Assembly: GCF_049994355.1 (NCBI RefSeq)
Contig: NZ_CP188257.1
Location: forward strand, 372,001-436,000
DNA length: 64,000 nt
Reading direction: 5' to 3'
From: Angustibacter sp049994355
GTDB lineage: Bacteria > Actinomycetota > Actinomycetes > Actinomycetales > Angustibacteraceae
A program made the position numbers and the translations under genes. How positions within the stretch are numbered: position 1 is the first letter of the stretch; each line of letters opens with the position of its first letter. The notes below the pieces were generated by a model. That model was not told the origin of the DNA. It ran no database searches and saw only the letters and a list, made by a program, of their open reading frames with translations. This document shows positions 33,796 through 43,300 of this stretch, one piece after another.

Positions 33796-34491
33796 GTGAC
33801 CGATCGGTCGGTCCTGCTCTCGCGTCTGGCAGCGGCGGTCGCGCGCGCCCCGCAGGACGACCCGCTCACCTGGCGGGTGTGCCAGGCCGCCAAGGAGCTT
33901 CTCGGCGTCAGCGGCGCGTCGATCACGCTGGAGAACAGCACCCCGAACCGGCTCACCTTGTGTGCCACCGACGAGCGGTCCAACGAGCTGGAGAACCTCC
34001 AGGACATCCTGGGTGAGGGGCCGTGCCGCGACGCCTTCGACCTCGACGTCACGGTCGGGACCGCGCTCGACCGTTCCGCGGCCGAACGTTGGCCGCGCTT
34101 CGTGCCGGCGGCCGCCGAGGTCATCGGTCAGCAGGGCAGGCTGTGGTCCGTCCCGATGCGCTCGGGTGGCCAGGTGATCGGCGCTGTCAGCATGTACAGC
34201 CTGCACGACGGCGTGCTCGCGGAGTCCCCGGACGACGTGCAGTTCCTTGCCGACGCGGTGGCCGTCACGTTGGTCCGCGACCCCCTCTCGACGACGTCAC
34301 CCGGTGACCCAAGGGACTGGGGCAGCCGCTCCCAGGTGCACCAGGCAACGGGCGTGCTCATCGGCCAGCTCGGGATGAACCCGGACGACGCGCTGGCGAT
34401 CATGCGCGCCTACGCCTTCGCCCAAGGAGCCCAGCTTGGGGACGTCGCGCGCGACATCATCGCGCGTAGGATAGACCTGTCCGGCACTTGA
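33796..34491 (+). CDS. GAF and ANTAR domain protein (first of two)
   Basis: A 231-residue regulator. I use the GTG at 33796 after GGAGGTC; the longer frame is not coding. The GAF domain (about 20-160) reads GVSGASITLENSTPNRLTL, LGEGPCRDAF and WSVPMRSGGQVIGAVSMY. The ANTAR domain follows (QVHQATGVLIGQLGMNPDDA, then AIMRAYAFAQGAQLGDVA). It would bind a ligand with GAF and antiterminate a target RNA. The gene is 63 nt before the second GAF-ANTAR gene. Confidence 0.87.
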   Translation: MTDRSVLLSRLAAAVARAPQDDPLTWRVCQAAKELLGVSGASITLENSTPNRLTLCATDERSNELENLQDILGEGPCRDAFDLDVTVGTALDRSAAERWPRFVPAAAEVIGQQGRLWSVPMRSGGQVIGAVSMYSLHDGVLAESPDDVQFLADAVAVTLVRDPLSTTSPGDPRDWGSRSQVHQATGVLIGQLGMNPDDALAIMRAYAFAQGAQLGDVARDIIARRIDLSGT

Positions 34492-34531
34492 TCAGCCGAG
34501 GGCGAGTGCGATGCCCCCATGAGGAGGCAGC

Positions 34532-34558
34532 ATGAGCCCCACGGGACTGCGATCATGA
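34532..34558 (+). CDS. 8-codon mini-ORF coupled to the next gene
   Basis: GAGGAGG sits directly before ATG 34532, the best ribosome site in this stretch. The ORF codes for MSPTGLRS and ends in TGA overlapping the ATG of the GAF-ANTAR gene (ATGA at 34555-34558). It probably feeds ribosomes to that gene, whose own ATG has a weak site. Confidence 0.5.
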   Translation: MSPTGLRS

Positions 34559-35256
34559 CCACGGCCGCCGGCGCGCTCGCTGCCGCGACGGCTTCCCTGG
34601 TGGTCAGGCACGACGTGGTGGGCACGATGTCGGCCATGGTGGAGGACTGCGCGGAGGTGATCGGCGCGCAGGCGGCCGGGTTGATGATCGCCGACGGCGA
34701 GGGGCCGCTCGAGGTGCTGGTCTCCAGCCCGCGCGCAGCGCGAGATCTCGAGATGTACGAGCTCCAGGCGGGAGAGGGTCCGTGCTTGGACGCGTTCAGC
34801 TCGGGCGTCGCCGTGCAGGTCGTCGGGAGCGACGAGCTGCTCCGTCGCTGGCCGGTCTTCGGTCGGCAGCTGGTGGACAGCGGGCTGCGTTCGGTCTGCG
34901 CGTGTCCGTTGCGGTGGCGCGGTGTCACGATCGGAGCGCTCAACGCGTTCCTCGAGACGCCGGATGGTCTGTCCGAGGATCAGCAGGTCGTGCTGCAGGC
35001 GTTCGCCGACGTCGCGACCATCGCGGTCGTGCACGCCGGGATGCCGGACCTGCCCGACCTCGGCGCACTGACGCACGCGGCGCTCGAGGCGCGGACGGTG
35101 GTCGAACAGGCAAAGGGCGTCCTCGCCTTCCAGCGCGAGGTCTCCATGGACCAGGCCTACGACCTGCTGCTGCATCAGGCCTGCGAGTGGGGGGACCCGC
35201 TCGAGGACACGGCTCGCTCCATCATCGACTCGGCGGTCCGAGGCAGGAGCCGCTGA
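34555..35256 (+). CDS. GAF and ANTAR domain protein (second of two)
   Basis: A 233-residue relative of the gene before it, so probably a diverged duplicate. GAF domain: VIGAQAAGLMIADGEG, LQAGEGPCLDAF, RSVCACPLRWRGVTIGALNAF. ANTAR: EARTVVEQAKGVLAFQREV, then SMDQAYDLLLHQACEWGDPL. The start at ATG 34555 (MTTAAGALAAA) overlaps a mini-ORF with a strong ribosome site; an in-frame ATG at 34519 would add 12 residues. The genes share the GEGPC motif but otherwise differ, suggesting separate ligands or RNA targets. Confidence 0.86.
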   Translation: MTTAAGALAAATASLVVRHDVVGTMSAMVEDCAEVIGAQAAGLMIADGEGPLEVLVSSPRAARDLEMYELQAGEGPCLDAFSSGVAVQVVGSDELLRRWPVFGRQLVDSGLRSVCACPLRWRGVTIGALNAFLETPDGLSEDQQVVLQAFADVATIAVVHAGMPDLPDLGALTHAALEARTVVEQAKGVLAFQREVSMDQAYDLLLHQACEWGDPLEDTARSIIDSAVRGRSR

Positions 35257-35355
35257 TTCGCTGACCGGTTCCACCGCACGTCCAGGATGCGCGTCGGGGC
35301 CCCGGCCAGGCGAGATCGCACTCGTCCAGGTGGGCGGTGAGACTCAGGCGCTTGC

Positions 35356-35493
35356 TCAGGGGCTCTCTCCTTCTGGGTTCTGTGGCACCGCGGAAACCTC
35401 GGGAAGGGACGGCGGAGTCGGCGGGTCGACGCCCAGCGCGCCCTCGCTGTCGTGGTCCGGATCGCCGTAGCCGTCTCGGCATCTCGTCGTCAT
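35356..35493 (-). CDS. possible 45-residue acidic protein
   Basis: A short ORF starting at ATG 35493 that codes for an acidic, Pro-rich chain (DGYGDPDHDSEGALGVDPP and PQNPEGESP). The codon use fits the genome. It has no hydrophobic core and no match I recognise. It lies in a region without other genes. Confidence 0.3.
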   Translation of the reverse strand: MTTRCRDGYGDPDHDSEGALGVDPPTPPSLPEVSAVPQNPEGESP

Positions 35494-35944
35494 GACGCTC
35501 CACCCTCGGGAGCCCGTCGTCTCTGCGCAGGCTCAACGTTGACGCCGCCTGCTGGACGTCCTTCCTCCACCCTGCCCTGAGATTCGAACCCGTGCATCTC
35601 GAGGATCACCGAGCCGGCGCCTCGCGGATATTCGTTGCGCTGCAGGGTAGATGGAAGGCGAAGGGGAACGAGTGCGCACCGGCAGGATGAGGAACGGATG
35701 ACTCCCGTCCAGCTCTGAAGGTCAACCTTCGACGTGCGGGTGCCCGGGGGCGGGGCCATGCTGTAACCAGTGGTCAAGCCGTCGGCCTTCCGTCAGGTCG
35801 ATGCCAGGAGTGAGCAATGGCCACAGTCCCGTGCCAGCAACCGTCGTGAGGCGTGCGAAGAGCGTGCGCGGCCTGATCCGTAGGACGTCCCGACGCCTCG
35901 GCGGCCTCAGGCCTGTCATGCACCACCGAAGGAGAGGACCAGTG
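35494..35944. other. 451-nt stretch without a supported gene
   Basis: Open frames on both strands are Arg- or Ser-rich without ribosome sites. The sequence GATTCGAACCC at 35581 resembles a tRNA T-loop complement, but no cloverleaf forms around it. The last part holds the promoter and leader of the next gene. Confidence 0.4.
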
Positions 35945-36220
35945 ATGGTGACCAAGCAGCGCGACCCCGGGCCGAGCGTGAAGGACAAGGGGCTGTACGA
36001 GGACCTGCGCGAGGAGGGCAACAGCAAGGAGAAGTCCGCTCGGATCGCCAATGCCGCGGCCAACACCTCACGCAAGGCGGTGGGCGAGAAGGGCGGCAAG
36101 TCAGGCTCGTACGACGACTGGACCGTCAAGGACCTGCGCAAGCGAGCTGGTGAGATCGGCATCGACGGCCGTTCTAAGATGTCAAAGGCTGAGCTGATCA
36201 AGGCGCTACGCAACCACTGA
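35945..36220 (+). CDS. Rho-N/SAP-like small DNA-associated protein
   Basis: A 91-residue basic protein. The N-terminal half is a charged helix (VKDKGLYEDLREEGNSKEKS, ARIANAAANTS), typical of the small DUF7218-like proteins. The C-terminal half (YDDWTVKDLRKRAGEIGID then SKMSKAELIKALRNH) is a Rho-N/SAP-type helix-extended-helix that binds nucleic acid in other proteins. The start is at 35945 (MVTKQRDPGP). Often found as a stress-linked gene in actinobacteria; its role is not known. Confidence 0.83.
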   Translation: MVTKQRDPGPSVKDKGLYEDLREEGNSKEKSARIANAAANTSRKAVGEKGGKSGSYDDWTVKDLRKRAGEIGIDGRSKMSKAELIKALRNH

Positions 36221-36229
36221 ACGCTGACC

Positions 36230-36512
36230 TCAGTCGGATGCCTGCTCCCGCGCGCGCATCTCGGCCTCGTAGACATGACGTCGGCCCAGCATCAGCTTGT
36301 CGCGCGGGGTGCGTTCGTACTCTCGGAAGACGAGCGAGTAGGAGTCGTCGTACTCCTCGACCACGTTGTACGTCCACCGTCCGGGTAGCACGTTCTTGCC
36401 CACGAGGTGCTGGTCGAACGCGTCGGCCAGGTCGCTCGAGCGCCTCCGTCACCTTGCCCACGGCGCTCACCGTCGCGTCGTTCAAGTTCTGCGGTCGAAC
36501 GTGTTCGTCCAT
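36230..36512 (-). pseudogene. decayed small conserved gene with internal deletion
   Basis: The start MDEHVRPQNLNDATVSAVGK is in one frame and the end (DLADAFDQHLVGKNVLPGRW, YNVVEEYDDSYSLVFREYE, GRRHVYEAEMRAREQ) in another. I recall an actinobacterial family in which these parts are joined by about 35 residues (ARGHLYSFHQL-type segment). That segment is missing here, and 283 nt is not a multiple of three. A deletion of about 100 nt near 36425 explains both facts. The product would be non-functional unless frameshifted. Confidence 0.6.
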
Positions 36513-36621
36513 CGTCACGACCCCTGGACGTTCTGCCTTGCTGCACAGGCCGATACGGACACTAGCTCCGTTCGCAGCGGCTCGCAGTGCGATCTCTGCG
36601 CGACAGGGGGAGGCTGAGAAC

Positions 36622-36900
36622 ATGGACATCGCAGACACCTCACATGGAACCGATCAATCGCTCGCCGAGGACGAGGCCCAGGCGGCGACCCTGCTGGCGA
36701 AGGAGCAGCTGCAGGAGATCGTCACCGATCTTGCGCGCTACGGGCCAAGCCGAACCGAGGCGGACCTGCGCCTTCGGCTCGAGGTCGCGATCGCCGAGGC
36801 CGGGCTGCCCGAGCAGCCTGCGCGCTGGGTCGAGGCGGTCGCGATCGAGGCTGCGGCCGGCCGGATCACGGTGCTGGACGCCCGCTTCACCGTGGAGTGA
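36622..36900 (+). CDS. hypothetical small acidic protein
   Basis: A 92-residue acidic helical protein starting at ATG 36622 after GGGGGAGG. It has QAATLLAKEQLQEIVTDLAR and a second helix pair (EADLRLRLEVAIAEAGLP), ending in a strand (GRITVLDARFTVE). I do not recognise it. Its last 163 nt lie opposite the 3' tail of the convergent methyltransferase gene. Confidence 0.6.
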   Translation: MDIADTSHGTDQSLAEDEAQAATLLAKEQLQEIVTDLARYGPSRTEADLRLRLEVAIAEAGLPEQPARWVEAVAIEAAAGRITVLDARFTVE

Positions 36901-37652
36901 GCGACGTCCGTCGTCTTGGTCCCCGTGACGAGCGCGAACCCGATGCCGGCGCCCATGTCCTCGAGCATTCGCGTGACCGGACTGTCCTGGTCCTGCTCAA
37001 GTGATCGCGACCAGATCAGCCAGTCCTCGCTGCCGCCCTCCTGCATCCGTGCCGTGACGTCGTCGAGCATCCCGCTGAGCGTCCAGTGCCTCGCCCACCA
37101 GCCAGGGGAGTGCCAGGCCGCAACCTCCCATCCGAAGAGGTCGGTGACGCACACCGGCGGCGCGGCCTCGTACGGGTCCTCGCGCAGTGCCGGGGTGCTC
37201 ATGCCCAGCGAGCCGGCTGGCTTGAGGACCCGAAGCAGTCTCGGAAGCAGGTGGACGTCCGTGCCGAAGTACTCGAACGCGTCCACGCTGAGGATCGCAT
37301 CGAACTCGCCGTCACCGAACGGCAGGTCGAGAACGGTGCCGTGCACCGGAGTCACCTGGGCTGCCACCCCCGCTGCCTCTAGGTTCGTGCGTAACTCCGC
37401 TTCGCTCACCCACAGGTCGAACGCCACGACCTCGACCCCGAGCTCCCTGGCCAGGAAGACCGACGTCGCGCCCTTCCCGCAGCCAAGGTCCAAGACCCTC
37501 TGGCCAGGCCGTAGCCTCATCTCGGTGAGCAGGTCCTCCAGCTGCCACAACGGATTCGGACCCATCTCGAGGTCCACGATCCAACGAGGGTCGTACTTCG
37601 AGGACAGCGGGTACCGGTCCGGACGAAACAGGCTCTCGATCGAGGTCGGCAC
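36738..37652 (-). CDS. class I SAM-dependent methyltransferase
   Basis: A 304-residue protein. The core SAM fold is clear: RVLDLGCGKGATSVFLAREL (motif I), AFDLWVSEAELRTNLEAAG, DLPFGDGEFDAILSVDAFEY (motif II/post I) and LPRLLRVLKPAGSLGM. The start is the GTG at 37652 (VPTSIESLFRPDRYPLSSKY). After about residue 250 the chain turns into a Ser/Ala/Arg tail that is only the antisense of the convergent gene, so the natural stop seems lost. The substrate is unknown. Confidence 0.82.
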   Translation of the reverse strand: MPTSIESLFRPDRYPLSSKYDPRWIVDLEMGPNPLWQLEDLLTEMRLRPGQRVLDLGCGKGATSVFLARELGVEVVAFDLWVSEAELRTNLEAAGVAAQVTPVHGTVLDLPFGDGEFDAILSVDAFEYFGTDVHLLPRLLRVLKPAGSLGMSTPALREDPYEAAPPVCVTDLFGWEVAAWHSPGWWARHWTLSGMLDDVTARMQEGGSEDWLIWSRSLEQDQDSPVTRMLEDMGAGIGFALVTGTKTTDVAHSTVKRASSTVIRPAAASIATASTQRAGCSGSPASAIATSSRRRRSASVRLGP

Positions 37653-37718
37653 TGGTTCAGCGTGCCACCGGGACCGTCTCAGAACACGTGAATATTGAGG
37701 TCGACGAAAGGAAATCCG

Positions 37719-38303
37719 ATGCCAGAGCTGTTGGTGGACTTCATCACCTCGCTCGACGGCTACGCCGCCGCAGAGGGTTGGCCGGGCTACTGGGGGCTGG
37801 AAGGGCCCGAGTACCTGGCGTGGCTGGAGCAGTCGCCGGAGCGCGACTATACGGTGCTGATGGGCGCGACGACCTACCGGTTGATGGCGGGCTTCGCGGC
37901 GACGTCGGACGACGACAGCTTCGCCCAGCTGGCCGAGATGTCGAAGGTCGTGTTCTCCTCGACCCTGGAAGGGCCGTTGGACTGGGCCAACACGCGCCTG
38001 GTCGGCGGCGACGCGGTCGAGGCCGTCCGGGAACTGAAGTCCGGCGGCTCGCCCGGGCTGCGCACGCTCGGCAGCCTGACGCTGTGCCGGTCGCTGCTCG
38101 GGGCCGGGCTCGTCGACCGCTTCCGCGTGGTTGTCTTCCCCGTGATCACCGGCAGCACCGGCCGGGAGCGGATCTACGACGGGCTGCCGGACGTCGGGCT
38201 CGAGATGGTCGCCAGCCGTACTTTCGACGGCAGGCTCCAGCTTCTGGAGTACGTGCCCACGGTTCTCACCGGTCCGCCGGGAAGCGACCACCCGGCGACC
38301 TGA
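37719..38303 (+). CDS. dihydrofolate reductase/RibD C-terminal family protein
   Basis: A 194-residue protein with the DHFR-like reductase fold: ELLVDFITSLDGYAA, YTVLMGATTYRLMAGF, LRTLGSLTLCRSLLGAGLVD and DRFRVVVFPVITGSTG. Actinobacteria carry many such NADPH-dependent paralogues besides FolA and RibD; their substrates are mostly unknown. The start at 37719 (MPELLVDFI) follows AAAGGAAA. It is 15 nt before the PPTase gene in the same direction. Confidence 0.88.
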   Translation: MPELLVDFITSLDGYAAAEGWPGYWGLEGPEYLAWLEQSPERDYTVLMGATTYRLMAGFAATSDDDSFAQLAEMSKVVFSSTLEGPLDWANTRLVGGDAVEAVRELKSGGSPGLRTLGSLTLCRSLLGAGLVDRFRVVVFPVITGSTGRERIYDGLPDVGLEMVASRTFDGRLQLLEYVPTVLTGPPGSDHPAT

Positions 38304-38318
38304 TGTCTGCGTCATCAT

Positions 38319-39020
38319 GTGGGGGTGTGCGTGACGTCGGACGACCGCCCCGCAACCGGTGCGGTGTGGGTGCGGTGGGCCCGGGTCACGGACGACCCGG
38401 CGGCTGCGGTCGACCTGGACGACGTCGAGCGCTCTCGGATGGCGGGGCTGGTCCACGAGGCCGACCGGCGGCGGTTCCGCACCTCACGGGTCGCGCTGAA
38501 GGGGCTCGTGGCCGACCTCGTGGGTGCGTCGAGCTCGGCGGTACGCCTTGACTACGCGTGCCCTCGTTGCGGGCGGCAGCACGGCCGTCCGCTCGTCGTG
38601 GCGCCGCACCAGGCGCTGAGCTGGCAGGTCAGCCTGTCGCACTCCGGCGACCGCGTCCTGGTGGCGGCGAGCGACGTGGGTCCGGTGGGGGTCGACGTGG
38701 AGCTGGTCAGCGGCACCGAGTTCGCCGGCTTCGCCGAGACCGCGCTGGCCCCGACCGAACGCCGTGCGCTGCAACAGGTCTCGACGATAGGCCGGGCCCG
38801 CGCAGCCGCCACGCTCTGGACGCGCAAGGAGGCCTTGCTCAAGGCCACCGGGCAGGGTCTGTCCCAGGACCCCAGCGCGTTCGATGCGGCTCAGACCGAG
38901 GCCCTGCACGGGGTGCAAGCCCGGATCCTGCCCGCGGGTGACGAGCACGTCGCGGCGGTAGCGGTGCTGACGACGCTCCCGGTGACCTGGCATCTGCCGG
39001 ACGCGTCAGGCCCGGTCTAG
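38319..39020 (+). CDS. 4'-phosphopantetheinyl transferase
   Basis: A 233-residue Sfp-type enzyme that attaches 4'-phosphopantetheine to carrier-protein serines. Motifs: SLSHSGDRVLVAAS, VGVDVELV (metal-binding Asp and Glu) and LWTRKEALLKATGQGL. The start is a GTG at 38319; two further in-frame GTGs (38325, 38331) are possible. It is the obvious activator of the carrier domain of the peptide synthetase encoded 1.3 kb away. Its 3' end overlaps the M1 peptidase gene by 15 nt on the other strand. A CysxxCys pair (YACPRCGRQ) sits in an insertion of about 20 residues. Confidence 0.9.
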   Translation: MGVCVTSDDRPATGAVWVRWARVTDDPAAAVDLDDVERSRMAGLVHEADRRRFRTSRVALKGLVADLVGASSSAVRLDYACPRCGRQHGRPLVVAPHQALSWQVSLSHSGDRVLVAASDVGPVGVDVELVSGTEFAGFAETALAPTERRALQQVSTIGRARAAATLWTRKEALLKATGQGLSQDPSAFDAAQTEALHGVQARILPAGDEHVAAVAVLTTLPVTWHLPDASGPV

Positions 39021-40331
39021 CTCCGGTAACGCCGGGTGGTGGATCCAGGCGGCGAGCAGTCCGTCGGTGGCGCCGTGGCGACGGGTGTGCTCCTCGAAGA
39101 GCTCGGTGCTGATCGAGCCGAAGCGGTGGTCCTGCACCCACTCGCGCAGCATGGCGAAGAACGCGCCGTCGCCGAGATCGGCGCGCAACGCGTGCAGCAC
39201 CAGCGCGCCTCGCTTGTACAGCCGGTCGTCGAACATCAGGTCGATGCCGGGGTCGGCCACCACGAGGTCCTGGTCCAGGTCGGCGAGCTCGGCGTGGTGC
39301 TTCGACGCGAGCGAATGCGCGCTCGCCCGGCCCGAGTGCTCCGACCACAGCCACTCGGCGTAGCAGGCGAAACCCTCGTGCAACCAGATGTCGCTCCACC
39401 GTCGAACCGTCAGGCTGTTGCCGAACCACTGGTGGGCCAGCTCGTGGGCCACCAACCGGTTGAGCTGCCCGGATCCGTCGAGGTGGTTGCTGCCGAAGAT
39501 CGACAGACCCTGTGCCTCCAGCGGGATCTCGAGCTCGTCGTCCGTCACGACAACCGTGTAGGCCGGGAAGGGGTACGGGCCGAACAGCTCCGCGAACAGG
39601 GACAGCATCTGCGGCTGCTCGGACAGGTCGAGACGCGCGGCGTTCGCGACACCAGCGCCGGCCAGAAGGTGTTGCGGCACACCCGAATCTGGCAGGTCCA
39701 GCCACTGGTACTGCCCGATCTGCACCGTAGCCAGGTAGCTGGCCATCGGCTCCTGCTGGTCGAACACCCAGGTGCTGCGGCTCGCGCCCCGGCGGTGGTC
39801 GGCGAGCTGCCCGTTCGCCGCCACCGTGTACCCGGACTCGGTGGTCACTGTGATCCGGTAGCGGGCCTTGTCGCCCGGCCGGTCGTTGCAGGGGAACCAG
39901 GACGGCGCGCCCGCCGGCTGGCCGGCCACGATCACGCCGTCCGACAGCTCCTCCCAGCCGACGTGGCCCCAGGCGCTGCGCACCGGGCTCGGCTGGCCGC
40001 CGTAGCGGACGAACACCACGAGTCGGTGGCTCTCCGGAACGGCCTCGACGAGCTGGATCCGCAGCCGGCCACCACGGGTGACGTACTTCGCCGGACGCCG
40101 CCCCTGCACCAGGACCTTGCTGACCTCGAGTCCGCGCAGGTCGAGCTCGAACCGGTCCAGCGCGGTACGCGTGACCAGCGTGACCTCCGCCTCGCCGTCC
40201 AGCCGGTTGGTGGCGACCCGGTAGTCCAGCGTCAGCGCGTAGGACTCCACGTCGTAGGTGTCGTCACCGTGACCCGGAAGGTAGGGGTCGGTGCCCGGCG
40301 TCCGGCGGTGGCCCGGCAGGTGCGAGGTCAC
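39006..40331 (-). CDS. M1 family metallopeptidase (aminopeptidase N-like)
   Basis: A 441-residue zinc peptidase. The catalytic motif HELAHQWFGN (H296, E297, H300) is followed by the third ligand E319 (WLHEGFACYAEW). The exopeptidase motif region LEAQGLSIFGSN takes the place of the usual GAMEN. The start is the GTG at 40331 that overlaps the TGA of the synthetase gene (GTGA). It is shorter than typical M1 enzymes and lacks the C-terminal ARM domain. Coupling to the synthetase suggests it trims or degrades the peptide product. Confidence 0.9.
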   Translation of the reverse strand: MTSHLPGHRRTPGTDPYLPGHGDDTYDVESYALTLDYRVATNRLDGEAEVTLVTRTALDRFELDLRGLEVSKVLVQGRRPAKYVTRGGRLRIQLVEAVPESHRLVVFVRYGGQPSPVRSAWGHVGWEELSDGVIVAGQPAGAPSWFPCNDRPGDKARYRITVTTESGYTVAANGQLADHRRGASRSTWVFDQQEPMASYLATVQIGQYQWLDLPDSGVPQHLLAGAGVANAARLDLSEQPQMLSLFAELFGPYPFPAYTVVVTDDELEIPLEAQGLSIFGSNHLDGSGQLNRLVAHELAHQWFGNSLTVRRWSDIWLHEGFACYAEWLWSEHSGRASAHSLASKHHAELADLDQDLVVADPGIDLMFDDRLYKRGALVLHALRADLGDGAFFAMLREWVQDHRFGSISTELFEEHTRRHGATDGLLAAWIHHPALPELDRA

Positions 40332-43300
40332 GTCCACGGTGCGATCGGGTTGCCGGTCCACTGCGAGCCGGGTGGGACCTCGTCGCCGCGCAGCACGAGC
40401 GAGGAGGGGCCCACGACAGCAGCGGCACCCAGTGCGGCGGCCGGCAGGATGACGCTGTTGGGTCCCAGGGTCGCACCGGGCCCGAGGGTGACCGTGTCCA
40501 TGCTCATGATCCGATCATGGAACAGGTGGGTCTGCAGCACGCAACCCCGGTTCACCGTCGCGCCGTCGCCCAGATGCACCAGATCGGGCTCCGGCAACCA
40601 GTACGTCGCGCACCAGACGCCGCGGCCGATGTGCGCGCCGAGGGCGCGCAGCCAGGCGACGAACAGCGGTGTGCTGATCGCCGGCTGCACGAACCACGGC
40701 ACGGCGACCAGCTCGATGAACATGTCCGCCAGCTCGTTGCGCCACACGAACGAGCTCCACAGCGGCCGCTCGACGGCGCGATGACGGCCGACCAGGAGCC
40801 ACTTCGCCGCGACCGACACGACCGCCGCGAGCAAGCCGACGAACGCCAGCAGCGGCACCCCGGCCAAGAGCGCACCCGCGACGCCCCAACGACCGGTCGC
40901 AGCCAGCAGGCTCAGCACGACGCCGAGCGCCAGGCCCGCCGTCACGGCCGCCGGAACCAGGCGGCACAGCTCGACCAGGGCCCGCTGCACCCGTACCGAG
41001 GTGGTGGGCTCGTACGTCCTGCTCTGGTCGCCGGACGCGGCCGAACGTTGCAGCTGCACCGGCGGGCTGCCCAGCCACGACGTGCCCGCCTTCGCGCGCA
41101 GCGGCGCCGCGGACAGCACGGCGACCAGGCTGTTCTTGGGGATCACCCGTCCAGGTCCGGCCATCCCGGAGTTGCCCAGGAAGGAGCGCTTGCCGACCTT
41201 GGCCCGTTCGATCCGGATCCACCCACCGGCGAGCTCGTACGAGCCGATCAGCGTGTCGTCCGCGAGGAACGCGTGGTCGCCCACCACGGTCATCGCCGGC
41301 AGCATGAGCACGGTCGACGCCTCGACCCCGCGTCCGACGTCCGCTCCGAGCCGGCGCAGCCACCACGGCGTGAGCAGGCTGGCGTAGAGCGGGTACAGGT
41401 AGGTGCGGGCGTCGTCCATCAGCCGCTCGGTCGCCCAGACCTGCCAGCCCACCCGGCTGCGCACCGGGTGGTAGCCGTCCGTCAGCCCCAGACCGAGCAG
41501 CCGCACTGACGCCCAGATCAGCAGCGCATGGACGGCGAGGGCGACGATCGTGGCCGGCAGGATCAGCAGGGCCACGGCAGCGGCCGCCTCCGCCGCGGAC
41601 GACGTCCCGCGCAGCTCGGACCACAGCACCGCCAGGCCCGCGGTGGCCGACACCATTGGTAGGCAGGCCAGCGCGGCTGCGGTCGCCGCGTAGATCGGCA
41701 CCCAGTACGGACGGGTGGTGGGTCGGGCTCGAGGCCAGTCCCGGTGGGCCACCGCGACCCGGAAGGCCGGCGACCCGGCCCACAGCTCGCCCGGTGGGAC
41801 CGAGCCGTCGATCACGCTGCCCGGCGCGACCTCGGCGTCCTGGCCGACCCGCGTCCCCGGGAGCAGGACGGTGCGTGACCCGACGCTCGCGCCGGCTCCG
41901 ATCCGGATGCGCCCGACGTGCAGGACGTCGCCGTCCAGCCAGTGCCCGCTCAGGTCGACCTCGGGCTCGACCGAGGAGTGTCTGCCGAGGGTGAGCAGGC
42001 CGGTCACCGGGGGCAGCGCCTGCAGCTGGACGCCGCGGCCGACCTTCGCACCGAGCGCCCGCGCGTACACGCTGATCCACGGCGCGCTGGCCAGGTTCGC
42101 CGCGCCGAGGGCGTCGACGGCGGCCTCGGCCGCCCAGATCCGCAGGTGCACCCGGCCGCCGCGCCGGTACCGGCCGGGCCGCACGCCCCGCAGCAGTCCG
42201 CGCGCGGCCGCGACAGCCAGGGCCATCCGGCCCCATGGGCTGATCAGCAGCAGCCACCCCGCCAGGACCAGCCACCACGAGGTCTGCGGCACCCACGCCG
42301 GCCCGCCCTGCGCGGCCAGCAGGTTGCCGATCGCCGAAGCCCAGACGAGCCACCGCGCGCCGGGGACCACCAGCAGCACCAACGAGACCGCCTGCTGCAC
42401 GAGCTGAGCTCGCCGCGGCACACCGGGAACCACCCGGACGTCGGCGGCCGGGCCGACCGGGGTCAGCTCGTCCAGCCGGTCCGCGAGCTGCTCGAGGTGG
42501 GCGTTCTCGTAGACGTCCGCGACGGTCACATGCGGGAAGCGCTCGCGCAGCAGCGAGACCAGCTGCGCGGCGGACAGGCTGCCGCCGCCGTCGTCGAAGA
42601 AGTCGGACGCGTCGTTCGCGCGGGTTCCGAGCACCCTGGCCCACAGCTCCGCGAGCCAGGCCGCCGTCCCGGTCAGCGGCACGGCCTCGGCGTCGGTCGG
42701 CACGGACTCCAAGGGCCACGCGAGGCCGTCGCGGTCCACCTTGCCGGAGGTGCGGGTCGGGATGTCGTCCACGACGGCCAGCAGCGGCACCAGGGCGGCC
42801 GGCAGGTCACGGCGCAGCAGCTCCAGCGCGGCTGGTCGGTCGAGCTCGGTGTCCGGGTCGGTGAGGGTGACGTAGCCGACCAGCACCTTCGTGCCGACGT
42901 CCGTGGTCCGCACCGCAGTGGCTGCGGCGCCCACGGCGGGCAGCCGGAGCAGCGCCGCATCGACCTCGCCGAGCTCGATCCGGCGTCCACCGACCTTCAC
43001 CTGGTCGTCGGCGCGGCCGACGAAGACCAGGCCCTGCGGGTCCTCGCGGACGAGGTCGCCACTGCGGTAACCCCGCTGCCAGCCCAGCCCAGGAACGGGT
43101 GCGAAGCGCTCGGCGTCGCGCTCGGGATCGAGGTAGCGGGCCAGGCCTACGCCCCCGATGATCAGCTCGCCGACCTCGCCCGGCGGCAGGCGCTGCAGGT
43201 CCTTGTCGACGACGGCCAGGTCCCAGCCGTCGAGCGGCAGGCCGATCCGGACCGGGTCGTCGGCGGCAAGCCGGGCCCCGCAGGCCACCACGGTGGTCTC

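Noticed and set aside
35575..35660. tRNA-like GATTCGAACCC sequence
   Set aside because: No acceptor, D or anticodon arm can be paired around it.
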